A stretch of 64,000 nt of DNA from Teichococcus vastitatis (GTDB taxonomy: Bacteria > Pseudomonadota > Alphaproteobacteria > Acetobacterales > Acetobacteraceae). Of this stretch, positions 34,665 through 43,946 are shown piece after piece (the stretch's first letter is position 1; every line of letters starts with the position of its first letter). Below the pieces are notes generated by a model. It saw only the letters and a list, made by a program, of their open reading frames with translations. It was not told the origin of the DNA and searched no databases. The stretch spans positions 1 to 64,000 of the forward strand of contig NZ_QXGS01000008.1 in assembly GCF_003604215.1 (NCBI RefSeq). The letters run 5' to 3'. The translations under genes and the position numbers were made by a program.

Positions 34665-35918
34665 TTACGCCTCGCTGTCCCGGCGCGGCCGGGCGGCCAG
34701 CCCGCAAAGACGCTCCGTGAGCTTGTAGGAGTCAACGAACGCTTCCACGGGAAGGAATTCGAAGCGCGAGTGGAAATTATGCGCACCCGTGAAGTAGTTG
34801 GGGGTGGGCACGCCACGCGCGGACAGGGCCGAGCCATCGGTGCCGCCCCGCATCGCAATCACCTTCGGGGCGATGTTCATCTCCCGCAACGCCTGGAAGA
34901 TCAGGTCCACGCAGTGTCGGTCATTCCCGAGCGCGGCGTCGATGTTCTGGTAGCTGTCCTCGATCCGGTACCGGATCTGCGCCCTGGGATGGCGCGCCTG
35001 GACCGCCTCGACCACCTCCGCCACATAGGCTTTGCGCGCCTCGAAGCGCAGGGCGTCATGGTCGCGGATGGACATCTGCAATTGCGCGGTGCTCTGGTTC
35101 CCCGAGATGCCGTTGCACCACCAGTACCCTTCACGCCCCTCGGTCTGCTCCGGCGTCTGCAACGGGTCGAACCGCTGCACCAGCTCGGTTGCGACCAGGA
35201 TGGGGTTCACCAGCACGCCCTTCGCCGTCATGGGATGGGCGGTCACACCCGTGATGTCCACGGTCACGCTGGCGGCATTGAAGGTTTCGTAGACAACCTC
35301 GCCTCGTTCGCAGGAATCGATCGTGTACGCGAAGGCCACCGGAAAGCGCGACAGGTCCATCGCCTTTGCCCCGCGCAGCCCGATCTCTTCGTCCGGAACA
35401 AAGGCGACGATGATGTCGCCATGCGGCAGGCCAGCGTCCTTCAGCCTGGCCACCAGGGTCATCACGATCGACACCGCGGCCTTGTTGTCCGCGCCCAGCA
35501 CGCTGGTGCCGTCGCCAACCAGGATCTCTTGCCCACGGTAGGGCAGGATCTCCGGATGCTCGCTCACCCGGAGCCGGATGTCCTGGTCTGCATTCAGCAG
35601 CAGGTCGCCCCCGTCGAACACCAGCCGCTGCGGCCTGACCTCCGGCGAAAGCCCGACATCCACCGTATCCAGATGCGTGACGAAGCCGATGCAGGGAGCC
35701 TCCGGCACTGTTCCGGGAAGCCTCGCCGTCAGGATGCTGTGCTCGTCCAGATGGATATCGGCCAGTCCCAGCTCTTCAAGCTCGGCTTTCAGCATCTCGG
35801 CCAGCCGTCGCTGCCCGGGTGTGCTCGGAACGCTGGTCGCCTTCGCGTCGCTCTGGCTTTCCACCGCGACGTAGCGGAGGAAGCGCTCGATCAATTGCTC
35901 GGCGAGAGCTTCGGACAT
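34665..35918 (-). CDS. pepT: Peptidase T (tripeptide aminopeptidase)
   Basis: Cytoplasmic M20-family metallopeptidase of 417 residues that removes N-terminal residues from tripeptides. Zinc-site residues are visible with an offset of four from E. coli PepT: His82 and Asp84 (VTHLDTVD), Asp144 (GADNKAA), Glu177-Glu178 (PDEEIGLRG), the Asp in YTIDSCERGE, and His near the C-terminus in TGAHNFHSRFE. The ATG at 35918 has AGGAG 8 bases upstream. It appears monocistronic. Confidence 0.95.
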   Translation of the reverse strand: MSEALAEQLIERFLRYVAVESQSDAKATSVPSTPGQRRLAEMLKAELEELGLADIHLDEHSILTARLPGTVPEAPCIGFVTHLDTVDVGLSPEVRPQRLVFDGGDLLLNADQDIRLRVSEHPEILPYRGQEILVGDGTSVLGADNKAAVSIVMTLVARLKDAGLPHGDIIVAFVPDEEIGLRGAKAMDLSRFPVAFAYTIDSCERGEVVYETFNAASVTVDITGVTAHPMTAKGVLVNPILVATELVQRFDPLQTPEQTEGREGYWWCNGISGNQSTAQLQMSIRDHDALRFEARKAYVAEVVEAVQARHPRAQIRYRIEDSYQNIDAALGNDRHCVDLIFQALREMNIAPKVIAMRGGTDGSALSARGVPTPNYFTGAHNFHSRFEFLPVEAFVDSYKLTERLCGLAARPRRDSEA

Positions 35919-36113
35919 GGCAAGGCTCCTGAATGACGTGGCCGTGGATGCGCAGGCCTTATCGCACCCCCCGCGCACGCATCAAAACGCCGGGCGAGGC
36001 GGCCGGACCGGGCGGGAAACGGCTGCCCGGCGTCCAGATCCGGCACCACCGGCATGCCGGGCAACCGGTGCGGCACCCTTCCCGACGCGAAGGGCAACGA
36101 GCCGGTGTGGGGC

Positions 36114-36308
36114 TCAGCGGCCCGCGGCCGCCGAGGACCCATGGCGTGCGCCCCGCATGTACCGGCGCTCGGGATGGTAGTGCCGCCCGATCCGCCACCA
36201 GCGCAAGGCGGCGTGAAGCGCGGAGCGGATCCGGCCGATCGCGCCGTTGCGGGCTGGTGCCTCGTGCGCCGCCATGGCCCGGCCTCGGGTCCGAACCGCC
36301 GCAAACAT
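36114..36308 (-). CDS. Possible small basic protein, unknown
   Basis: A 64-residue frame that is very rich in Arg, His and Trp, ending with ALRWWRIGRHYHPERRYMRG and a Ser/Ala tail. No family is recognised. The ribosome binding site is weak. It lies 85 bases beyond the stop of the exported small protein in the same orientation. It could equally be chance coding; the remaining sequence between pepT and this frame (35919-36113) shows no gene. Confidence 0.25.
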   Translation of the reverse strand: MFAAVRTRGRAMAAHEAPARNGAIGRIRSALHAALRWWRIGRHYHPERRYMRGARHGSSAAAGR

Positions 36309-36393
36309 CAGGCCCGTGCCGGGCCGCCCGCGCCGGACGTCCGGGTGCGGATGCGCGCGACCGGAGGTTCGCCCGGCCGCGATGCCGGCCATC

Positions 36394-36690
36394 TCACCCG
36401 CCCCGGTGGTGATGATCGTGGTAGCGCCGGTGCGCGTGATGCCACGCCCGCCGCTCCTCGCGTTCGCGCTCGATGCGCCGGGCCTCGCGCCGCACCGCCT
36501 CGGCGATCCGGGCCCGGTCGCGTGCCCGGCGCTGCTCCTGCCAGTGGCGCTCGTGCCGCACCTCCTGCAGCATCGTTTCTGCCGAGACATGCGGCAGGAC
36601 CTTCGCCTGCGCCGCCTCGGCTGGCCTGGACGTCACGGCCGCCATGCTTCCCAGGGCGGCGGCCAGAACCATCATCGCGATCCGTCGCAT
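36394..36690 (-). CDS. Small exported Arg/His-rich protein, unknown
   Basis: A 98-residue protein with a clear signal peptide (MRRIAMMVLAAALGSMAAVT, then SRPAEAA). The mature part is a charged helix with repeated Arg/Glu (RRARDRARIAEAVRREARRI, then EREREER). It finishes with a His-rich tail (AWHHAHRRYHDHHH), which could bind metal ions. GGGAGAG lies about 9 bases before the ATG at 36690. No family is recognised. The 330 bases between it and the GNAT gene (36691-37020) contain no supported gene. Confidence 0.65.
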   Translation of the reverse strand: MRRIAMMVLAAALGSMAAVTSRPAEAAQAKVLPHVSAETMLQEVRHERHWQEQRRARDRARIAEAVRREARRIEREREERRAWHHAHRRYHDHHHRGG

Positions 36691-37020
36691 CCTCGCTCTC
36701 CCGTGCCTGTTCATCGCGTCTTGATGCAACGGGTGCCGGGTGACGGTGCGGAGGCGGGACGGTGGCGGTGCCGTGGCAGCGGGTAACGGACTGCAACGCC
36801 GCCGGGGCGCTCAGAACCGCCCGCCCGGCAGCGTCTCCCGCATCGGTGATTCCGCAACCCCTGCCTGCGGAACACCTCGCGGCGGTCGCGCCGCGACCAC
36901 CCCAGCCGTGGCCGGGGGATCGGAATGGCCGTCCGGCGCCCTCCATGACCTTCCCGACCGCATCCGTTGCTGCCTAGCCTCCGATGATCCGATGTTGCGC
37001 AGCCATGGATGGGAAGAAGC

Positions 37021-37497
37021 ATGGAGATCAGACCCGCGAGGCCCCGGGACGCGGACGGCATGAGCCGCGTCCTGCGGCACATCATCGAGGTGACCGGAAC
37101 AGAACGGCCCAGCGATCCCGCCCATGTCATCGCGAACTACATCAGGAATCCGTCGGGGATCAGATGCTCCGTTGCCCTGGATGACGCGCAGAAGGTCCTG
37201 GGCTTTCAATCCCTCATCAGCGCATTCCCCGGAAACCCCTGCGGCGTTCCCGAGGATCGGGGGATCATCGGCACCCACATCAGCCCGGCCGCGCATCGGC
37301 GGGGCATCGGCTCCGCCCTGTTCCTGGCCAGCGAACAGGCGGCGTCGCGAGCAGGATTGGGCAACATCGACGCCTGCATCGCCGCGGGCAACACCACCGC
37401 GCTGCGCTACTACGATGCCATGGGCTTCAGGACCTACCGGCAGGAAGGCGGGGTGATTCAGAAGGTTTTCGTGGTCCGGCCTGCCGGCGCGCGGTGA
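37021..37497 (+). CDS. GNAT-family N-acetyltransferase
   Basis: Cytoplasmic acetyltransferase of 158 residues. It starts MEIRPARPRDADGMSRVLRH, has the acetyl-CoA-binding motif HRRGIGSALFLASEQAA (R-x-x-G-x-G/A pattern), and then NTTALRYYDAMGFRTYRQEG, the usual motif B. GGAAGAAGC lies directly before ATG 37021. The acceptor is unknown; the family acts on small amines, antibiotics or protein N-termini. Confidence 0.88.
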   Translation: MEIRPARPRDADGMSRVLRHIIEVTGTERPSDPAHVIANYIRNPSGIRCSVALDDAQKVLGFQSLISAFPGNPCGVPEDRGIIGTHISPAAHRRGIGSALFLASEQAASRAGLGNIDACIAAGNTTALRYYDAMGFRTYRQEGGVIQKVFVVRPAGAR

Positions 37498-37653
37498 CGA
37501 TGCCGGCAGCCGCCCCGCGCCATCTCCGCGCGGTGGGGAGGCCGGCCATCCATCCATAACATCTCGTCATGGAGTCTGTGCCTCCGGTCAGTTCCCGGCA
37601 TGGGGTCGTTTGCGCCACGCTCCACCGATCGCATCCGCCGCAGGAACCCCTCC

Positions 37654-38670
37654 ATGCTCAGGACCATGTTGTCTTGCCTGGCCGCCACGCTGCTCGCCTC
37701 GGGCGCCTTCGCCCAGGCGTCCGGGTCACCCACGATGGACGCCATCCGTGCGCAGGGCGTCCTGGCCTGCGGCGTCTCGGGCACGAATCCGGGCTTTGCC
37801 TTCGCCGACAGCCGCGGCGAGATCGTTGGCAGCGAGGCGGATTTCTGCCGCGCCGTCGCCGCGGCGGTCCTGGGCGATGCCACCAAGGTCAGGTTCGTCA
37901 AGCTGACCTCCACGAACCGCTTCACCGCCTTGCAGTCGGGGGAGGTCGACCTGCTGGTGCGCACGGCGACCTGGGCCCTGGGCCGCGAGGCGAGCCTCGG
38001 CCTGCTGTTCACCGGCGTCACCTTCTATGACGGCACCGGCTTCCTGGTGCATGCCGCCTCCGGTGTCCGCTCGGCGAAGGAACTGGACGGCGCCACCATC
38101 TGTGTGCTGCCGGGCACCACCACCGAGTTGGCCGTGACCGATTACTTCCGGCGCCACGGCATGACGTTCACGCCCGTGCTGATCGACAACGTGTCCGAGC
38201 TGCGCTCCGCCTTCCGCTCGGGCCGCTGCGACAGCTATTCGACGGACGCGTCCGCGCTGGCGTCCTTCCGGCACAGCGAGGGCGCTGCGGCCGAGCAGCT
38301 GAGCCTGCTGCCCGAGGTCGTCAGCAAGGAGCCGCTCGGCCCCGTGGTCCGCAAGGGGGACGACAAGTGGTTCGACGCGGTGCGCTGGATCGGCTTTGCC
38401 ATGCTGGCCGCCGAGGAGCTGGACCTGACCAGCGGGAGTGTGGAGGCCGCCCTGGCCAGCCCGAATCCCGACATCCGCCGCCTGCTCGGCGTGGATGGCG
38501 AGCTCGGGCGCGCCATGGGCTTGGACAATCGCTGGGCCTTCAACGTCATCCGGCAGGTGGGCAATTACGCCGAGGTCTGGGACCCCTCCATTGCGCCGCT
38601 CGGCATCCCGCGCACGCAGAACCAGCTCTGGACCAGAGGCGGGCTGCACTACGCGCCGCCGATCCGCTGA
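37654..38670 (+). CDS. General amino-acid ABC transporter binding protein (AapJ-like)
   Basis: Periplasmic binding protein of 338 residues, the usual length for AapJ/BztA. It has a Sec signal (MLRTMLSCLAATLLASGAFA). The mature part has IRAQGVLACGVSGTNPGFAF, GSEADFCRAVAAAVLGDATK, TSTNRFTALQSGEVDLLVR and the C-terminal NRWAFNVIRQVGNYAEVWD that defines this group. No permease or ATPase gene is adjacent. A MetC-like lyase follows 54 bases downstream, so the pair may supply and degrade a sulfur amino acid. Confidence 0.88.
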   Translation: MLRTMLSCLAATLLASGAFAQASGSPTMDAIRAQGVLACGVSGTNPGFAFADSRGEIVGSEADFCRAVAAAVLGDATKVRFVKLTSTNRFTALQSGEVDLLVRTATWALGREASLGLLFTGVTFYDGTGFLVHAASGVRSAKELDGATICVLPGTTTELAVTDYFRRHGMTFTPVLIDNVSELRSAFRSGRCDSYSTDASALASFRHSEGAAAEQLSLLPEVVSKEPLGPVVRKGDDKWFDAVRWIGFAMLAAEELDLTSGSVEAALASPNPDIRRLLGVDGELGRAMGLDNRWAFNVIRQVGNYAEVWDPSIAPLGIPRTQNQLWTRGGLHYAPPIR

Positions 38671-38724
38671 CACCCGGCCGCGCTTCCGGCCATCCCGCTC
38701 CCCCGCTTCCGACCGAGAGATCCC

Positions 38725-39903
38725 ATGCACGACCTGACCCGCTGCGTTCAGCACCCGGAGATTTCCCGGGAAGGCTTCCGCAGCCTGGCGGTGCCGACCT
38801 ACCGCGCCTCCACCATCATCTACGAGGACGGGGAAAGCTTCGCGGCCCGCAGCCAGCGCGGCTTCGACGGCTACACCTACGGCCTGCACGGCACGCCGAC
38901 GACGCGCACGCTGGAAGCGCAGCTGACGGCACTGCACCACGGCGTCCGCACCGTGCTGGTGCCCTCGGGCCAGATGGCGGTGACGCTGGTGTTCCTGACC
39001 TTTCTGCTGCCCGGCGACCATGTGCTGGTGCCGGACAGCGCCTACGGGCCGGTCCGCAACGTGTGCCGCGACTATCTGCGGCCGCGCGGCATCGACTACA
39101 CGATCTATGATCCGCTGACCGACGCCGGCATCGCCGAGCTGATCCACGACCGCACGAAGCTGGTCTGGGTGGAATCGCCCGGCTCCGGCACCATGGAAGT
39201 GCAGGACATCCCGGCCATCGTCCAGGCGGCCAAAGCCAGGGGCGTGATGGTCGGCTGCGACAACACCTGGTGCACGCCGCTGCTGTTCAAGCCGCTGAAC
39301 CACGGCTGCGACTTCGCGGCGGAGGCGCTGACGAAGTATGTGGGCGGCCATTCCGACCTGCTGCTGGGTTCCATCACCGTCCGCGACATCGCGCTCCGCC
39401 AGCGCATGAAGGAAGTGCTCCGCAGCCTCGGCGTCGGCGTCTCGCCCGACGAGGTGGCGCTGGCGCTGCGCGGCATCGAGACCATGGGCGTGCGCCTGGC
39501 GCATGTCGGGCGGGTGTCGGAAGCCTTTGCGCGCCGCCTGCAGGACCATCCGCTGGTGGAGCAGGTCCTGCATCCCTGCCTGCCGTCCTGCCCGGGGCAC
39601 GAGTTCTGGGCGCGCGACATCGGCGGTTCGGGCGGCGTTTTCAGCATCGTGCTGAAGCCGGGCGCGGAGGCGGCGCTGAACCCGGCGCTGACGGCGATGA
39701 AGGTGTTCGCCATCGGCGCCTCCTGGGGTGGCACGCGCAGCCTCATCGCGCCCATGCCGCTGAAGGGCGACCGCGCCGTGAACCCCTGGACGCAGGAGGG
39801 CAGCGTGCTGCGCGTCAGCATCGGCCTGGAGCAGGAGGACGATCTCTGGTCCGACCTGCAACAATTGCTGGCGGCGCTGCATCCCGCCATCGCCGGAGCC
39901 TGA
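38725..39903 (+). CDS. metC: Cystathionine beta-lyase-like PLP enzyme
   Basis: Cytoplasmic Cys/Met-metabolism PLP-dependent enzyme of 392 residues, closest to cystathionine beta-lyase. PLP-site residues are Asp179 (VGCDNTW) and the Schiff-base lysine Lys204 (EALTKYVGGHSDLLLG). Other landmarks are YTYGLHGTPTTRTLEAQLTA and GGVFSIVLKPG. It is encoded downstream of an AapJ-like binding protein and converges on a LysR gene. It would release a thiol, pyruvate and ammonia from cystathionine, cystine or a related compound; the exact substrate is not determined. Confidence 0.85.
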   Translation: MHDLTRCVQHPEISREGFRSLAVPTYRASTIIYEDGESFAARSQRGFDGYTYGLHGTPTTRTLEAQLTALHHGVRTVLVPSGQMAVTLVFLTFLLPGDHVLVPDSAYGPVRNVCRDYLRPRGIDYTIYDPLTDAGIAELIHDRTKLVWVESPGSGTMEVQDIPAIVQAAKARGVMVGCDNTWCTPLLFKPLNHGCDFAAEALTKYVGGHSDLLLGSITVRDIALRQRMKEVLRSLGVGVSPDEVALALRGIETMGVRLAHVGRVSEAFARRLQDHPLVEQVLHPCLPSCPGHEFWARDIGGSGGVFSIVLKPGAEAALNPALTAMKVFAIGASWGGTRSLIAPMPLKGDRAVNPWTQEGSVLRVSIGLEQEDDLWSDLQQLLAALHPAIAGA

Positions 39904-39913
39904 GCGGCGAGGC

Positions 39914-40882
39914 TCAGCCCGCTTCGTCGGCGGAAGGCCGGGACCGGAATGGGCGCGCGCCGCGCGTCCCGGAGGCCTCCTGGGCGGGAGAAGGCCGCGC
40001 CCCGCGATCCCGCGCGGCCAGCAGGGCCGCCACGAAGTGCTTGACCAGGATCGATTTCTGCGTGTCGGGGCGGAACAGCAGATAGGTCTTGAAATAGACT
40101 TCGGGCTCGAAGGGCCGCATCACCAGGCCGCGTTCGAGAAAGCCTTCCGCGGCGACCGCCTGGGCGAGGCCGACGCCCACACCCTCCAGCGCCAAGGCGC
40201 AGACGGTGGCCGCGAAGGGCGTTTCCACGACCGCGTTGGGTCGCACGCCCGCGGCATCGAGCACCGCGTTCATGCGGCCCCTGGCCCGGTCCTCGGCGGA
40301 CAGGGCGATGAACGGCACGCCGTCCAGGTCCGCCGGATGGATTACCGCCCTGGCCGAGAGCGGATGCCCGGGCGGCATCACGCAACTGGCGCGGCCGCTG
40401 GCAAACACCCGGTGCTCCACGCCCGACAGGTCCACCTCGTCGGCCGCGAGACCGATGCTGAAATTCCCGTTCACCACCAGTACCCGCACCTGCGCCGACA
40501 AGGCGATCTGGAAGGTGATGGCGGTGTCGGGATGCTGGCCGCGGAACAGCTTGATGGCGCGGGGCATCAGCGTGTTGCCATAGGCAGCCAGGCTGGCGAT
40601 CCGCAGGCTTCCGGCACCGAAGTCCCGGATCCGCGCCGCCGACATCCTCAGCCGGTCGAGCCCGAGGAAGCTTGCCCGGACGTCGGAGAAGAAGAGTTGG
40701 CCTTCCGGCGTGGGAACGAGGCGCCCGCGGATCCTGTTGAAGAGCGAGAAGCCGATCGCCTCCTCGAGGTCGACGATGGCGCGGCTCACGGCGGGCTGCG
40801 TGACCTGGAGCAGTTCCGCCGCCCTGGAAGCCGAGCCGCTGATCATGACGGCGTTGAAGATCTCGAGCTGGCGGTGGTTCAT
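39914..40882 (-). CDS. LysR-family transcriptional regulator
   Basis: Regulator of 322 residues from ATG 40882. The helix-turn-helix segment is GSASRAAELLQVTQPAVSRA, followed by IVDLEEAIGFSLFNRIRGRL. The substrate domain includes GSLRIASLAAYGNTLMPRAI, and the tail after about residue 300 is low-complexity Arg/Ser/Pro. The overall pattern resembles regulators of amino-acid or opine catabolism (OccR/NocR-like). It converges with the MetC-like gene 10 bases away and may control it. Confidence 0.88.
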   Translation of the reverse strand: MNHRQLEIFNAVMISGSASRAAELLQVTQPAVSRAIVDLEEAIGFSLFNRIRGRLVPTPEGQLFFSDVRASFLGLDRLRMSAARIRDFGAGSLRIASLAAYGNTLMPRAIKLFRGQHPDTAITFQIALSAQVRVLVVNGNFSIGLAADEVDLSGVEHRVFASGRASCVMPPGHPLSARAVIHPADLDGVPFIALSAEDRARGRMNAVLDAAGVRPNAVVETPFAATVCALALEGVGVGLAQAVAAEGFLERGLVMRPFEPEVYFKTYLLFRPDTQKSILVKHFVAALLAARDRGARPSPAQEASGTRGARPFRSRPSADEAG

Positions 40883-40992
40883 CGGATCATTCCCCGTTGC
40901 TTGCCTTGCCGCTGCCGGCCGCGCCAGACCCTCCGGCGTGCCGCGATCCGCGCCCGGCACGGCCCTGCCGCCCATTCGATGGTTCCGCCGCC

Positions 40993-41751
40993 TCAGGGCG
41001 CAGCGTCGGCATCGCAGGGCCGCAGCGGAAGGATGACGGGCGCGCCGTCGGGGCCGCTGAACACCGCCACCTCGACGCCGTAGCACCGGCGCAGCGTTTC
41101 GGCGGTCAGCGCCTCGGCAGGCGTCCCGTGGCCCGCGACGCGGCCGTCATGCATCATCACGATCCGGTCGGCGAAACGGGCCGCCGCGTTGAGGTCGTGC
41201 AGAACCACGATGGTTGTCAACCTTCGGCTGTGCGTGGCGGAGCGCAGCAGGGCGAGCACGCGAAGCTGATGGGTGATGTCCAGCGCGCTGGTCGGCTCGT
41301 CCAGCAGCAGGGCGGACGGGCCGGCCGAGAGCACCTGCGCCAGGAACACGAGCTGCCGCTGCCCGCCGCTCAGTTCGCGGATGGGGCGCTCCGCCAGGTG
41401 GGAGATGCCGACTTCCTCCAGGGTGTCGCGGGCCGCTTTCAGGTCCGCAACATCCACCTTGAAGGCCAGCGACCGCAGCCGGCCCAGCAGCACCACCTCG
41501 AACGCCGTCAATTGCGAGCGGGCGCTGGTGTCCTGCGGCATGTAGCCCACGCGGCCGGGTTCGCCGCCACTCCACTCCACCGTTCCCGCATGCCGCTGCA
41601 CGCCGGCGAGACCGCGCAGCAGGCTGGATTTGCCGGATCCGTTGGCGCCGAGGATCGCGAGCACCTCGCCGGGATTCGCCTGCAGATCGACGCGGTCCAC
41701 CGCGACCCGAACCCCGTAGCGGAGGCTGAAGCCCCGGACCGAGAGCCTCAT
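40993..41751 (-). CDS. FecE-like ABC transporter ATPase (metal-complex uptake)
   Basis: Cytoplasmic ATPase of 252 residues, of the iron-siderophore/cobalamin class. Walker A is GANGSGKSS, the Q-loop stretch is VGYMPQDTSARSQLTAFEVV, the signature is LSGGQRQLVF and Walker B is ALLLDEPTSALDI. The ATG at 41751 overlaps the permease stop by four bases. It is the last gene of the DUF2946-Sco-PCuAC-FecB-FecD-FecE run. The family identity is strong; the transported metal complex is inferred only from the copper-related neighbours. Confidence 0.9.
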   Translation of the reverse strand: MRLSVRGFSLRYGVRVAVDRVDLQANPGEVLAILGANGSGKSSLLRGLAGVQRHAGTVEWSGGEPGRVGYMPQDTSARSQLTAFEVVLLGRLRSLAFKVDVADLKAARDTLEEVGISHLAERPIRELSGGQRQLVFLAQVLSAGPSALLLDEPTSALDITHQLRVLALLRSATHSRRLTTIVVLHDLNAAARFADRIVMMHDGRVAGHGTPAEALTAETLRRCYGVEVAVFSGPDGAPVILPLRPCDADAAP

Positions 41752-42791
41752 GGCGCCGTCCTGGAGCGCAGCACCAGCCATCCCAGAACCGGCACGCCGA
41801 TCAGGGAGGTGACGATGCCGATGGGGAACACCGCGCCGGGCATGATGAGCTTGCTGGCCACCGAGGCGGCGGACAACAGCAGCGCGCCGAAGATGGCGGC
41901 GCTCGGCAGCAGGTGCCTCTGGTCCTCACCCACCAGCATGCGGGCGATGTGCGGCGCCACGAGCCCGACGAAACCGATGGTGCCGACAAAGGCGACGGCC
42001 ACCCCGGTGAGGAGGGACACCAGGATAAAGGCCCGCAGGCGCAGCGCGTCGACCTGCACGCCGAGTGCCCGGGCGCGCTCGTCCCCCAGCCGCAGCGCCG
42101 TCAGCTGCCACGCGTCGCGCAACAGGAGCGGGATCGAGAGCAGCAGGACCAGCCCCACCACGCCCACCTGCCCGAGGCTGGCCCGCATCAGGCTGCCGAA
42201 CAGCCAGAACACGATCTGCTGCAGCGCCTCGGGCGAGGCAAGGAACTGCAGCAGCGACAGGAGGGCCTGGAACAGGAACAGGCAGACGATGCCGGACAGC
42301 ACCAGGAACTCCGGCGTGGCGCCCCGCAGCTGCGCGGCGCCCGCCACCAGGCTGCAGGCCAGGCCGGCGAAGAGAAAGGCGGCGGCCGGCACCACGAGCG
42401 CCGGCGGCAGCGGGATCATTGCCCCGGCCAGGATGGCCAGCGCCGCCCCGAAGCCCGCCCCGGCCGAGATGCCCAGCGTGTAGGAGCTGGCCAGCGGGTT
42501 GTTCAGGATGGTCTGCATCACCGCGCCGGTGAGGCCGAGCGAGGCGCCGACCGCCACCGCCATCAGCGCGATGGGCAGGCGCAGCCGATGAACGATCGCC
42601 TCCAGCATCGGGTCGGTCCCCATTCCCAGCAGGGAGCGGACCACCTCCGGGATGGGCAGCATGGCCGGGCCGGTCGCCAGGTCCGCCGCGAAGCTGGCCA
42701 CCAGCAGGACGATTCCCACGGCCATGACCACGACGCGACGGCTGTTCGCCGCGCGCCAGGCGATGATGGCGTCGGCAGGGAAGGCGGTCAT
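41748..42791 (-). CDS. FecCD-family ABC transporter permease
   Basis: Inner-membrane permease of 347 residues with about ten helices. It has RLRLPIALMAVAVGASLGLT and GAVMQTILNNPLASSYTLGI near the N-terminus, and the BtuC/FecD signatures GTIGFVGLVAPHIARMLVGE with DQRHLLPSAAIFGA near the C-terminus. The ATG at 42791 overlaps the binding-protein stop by four bases. A single permease gene is present, implying a homodimer. It passes an iron-siderophore, cobalamin or other metal complex. Confidence 0.92.
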   Translation of the reverse strand: MTAFPADAIIAWRAANSRRVVVMAVGIVLLVASFAADLATGPAMLPIPEVVRSLLGMGTDPMLEAIVHRLRLPIALMAVAVGASLGLTGAVMQTILNNPLASSYTLGISAGAGFGAALAILAGAMIPLPPALVVPAAAFLFAGLACSLVAGAAQLRGATPEFLVLSGIVCLFLFQALLSLLQFLASPEALQQIVFWLFGSLMRASLGQVGVVGLVLLLSIPLLLRDAWQLTALRLGDERARALGVQVDALRLRAFILVSLLTGVAVAFVGTIGFVGLVAPHIARMLVGEDQRHLLPSAAIFGALLLSAASVASKLIMPGAVFPIGIVTSLIGVPVLGWLVLRSRTAP

Positions 42792-43921
42792 TCCTGGGCC
42801 AGCCTGGTCATCCAGCAACCTTCGAACGCCACGGGGAGGTAGCGTTCGTGGTAGCGGCGCAGATTGGCCACCGGGTCCACATCGGCGAAGGCCTGCGGGT
42901 AGAGCTGCCGGGCGATGTATTGCAGGCCGACATAGTCGAAGAGCGTGCGGGCGATGCCGTGCTCCACCGCGTGCAGCTGGCCGTCGCGGATGGCCGTCAG
43001 CCGGTCCCATCCGGGGCGCGCGGGGTATTCCGACAGCTTGGCCCGCGTTTCCTCCGGCGGGATGCCGAACCCCGTCCGCACGGCGTTGGGCCGACCCACC
43101 CAGCTGGACGCGGCGATGAAGATGAATTGCGGGTCGGCCGCCAGCACCAGCTCAGAGCTCAGCGGGCCCCAGGGACCGGGGATGCGGCCGTTGGCGATGT
43201 TCTGCGCGCCGAGGTTTTCGGTGATCCGGCCCCACATGGTGCCCTGGTAGGTGTTGCCGACCACGGCGGCGCCACCCTGGCCCAGCTCGAAATACACGCG
43301 CGGCGTTCCGGCCCCGGCCGCCTTGGCTCGCGCGACGCGGCGCCCGATGTCGGCGGTGGCGGCGCTGTACTCGCTCGCGAGCTGCTCCGCCCGCTCCTCG
43401 GCACCCACCGCCGCGCCGATGGCGCGGGTGCTGGCCAGGTGGCGCTCCAGCGTCTGGGCGTTGTAGTCCGTCACGAGCACAGGGATGCCCAGCGCCTCGA
43501 ACTGCGCGACTGCCTCGCCCACGCGCCCGAAGGTATCGTGGGACAGAATCACCAGATCCGCACGCAGCGCGATGATCGTCTCGGCGCTGAACGTGTCGTT
43601 GTCCGCCGCGCCGACATCCACGGCTTCGGTGATGCGCGGGATGGCCCGGGTGTAGAGCGCATAGTTATTCGGCCGCCAATCGGCCCAGAGCGTCTTGCTG
43701 ATGCCGACGACGCGGTCCCACCCCTCGGCGCCCGCGATGGCGGTGAAGTCCTCGAAGTAGAAGCCGAGGACGATACGCTGGGCCGGACCGGCCAGCGTCA
43801 CGGTGCGGCCGTTCACGTCGGTGATGGTGCGCGGCTGCGCCAGCGTGGGTGCCGCCAGCAGCGGCAGGCAGGCGAGGGCGCCCAACAGGGCCCGCCGCAT
43901 CTGCGGGAAGGATGGCTTCAT
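42788..43921 (-). CDS. FecB/BtuF-like periplasmic metal-complex-binding protein
   Basis: Periplasmic class III binding protein of 377 residues from ATG 43921. After a Sec signal (MRRALLGALACLPLLAAPTL, then AQ) comes the family opening TITDVNGRTVTLAGPAQRIV. It then has LRADLVILSHDTFGRVGEAV, EALGIPVLVTDY and the second-lobe stretch VYFELGQGGAAVVGNTYQGT. It starts 25 bases after the PCuAC stop in the same orientation. The phrase GFYFEDFTAIAGAEGWDRVV is unusual and may mark a subfamily specific to this copper-linked context. Confidence 0.88.
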   Translation of the reverse strand: MKPSFPQMRRALLGALACLPLLAAPTLAQPRTITDVNGRTVTLAGPAQRIVLGFYFEDFTAIAGAEGWDRVVGISKTLWADWRPNNYALYTRAIPRITEAVDVGAADNDTFSAETIIALRADLVILSHDTFGRVGEAVAQFEALGIPVLVTDYNAQTLERHLASTRAIGAAVGAEERAEQLASEYSAATADIGRRVARAKAAGAGTPRVYFELGQGGAAVVGNTYQGTMWGRITENLGAQNIANGRIPGPWGPLSSELVLAADPQFIFIAASSWVGRPNAVRTGFGIPPEETRAKLSEYPARPGWDRLTAIRDGQLHAVEHGIARTLFDYVGLQYIARQLYPQAFADVDPVANLRRYHERYLPVAFEGCWMTRLAQE

Positions 43922-43946
43922 GGCCGCTTTCCTTGTGTCACCGGCA

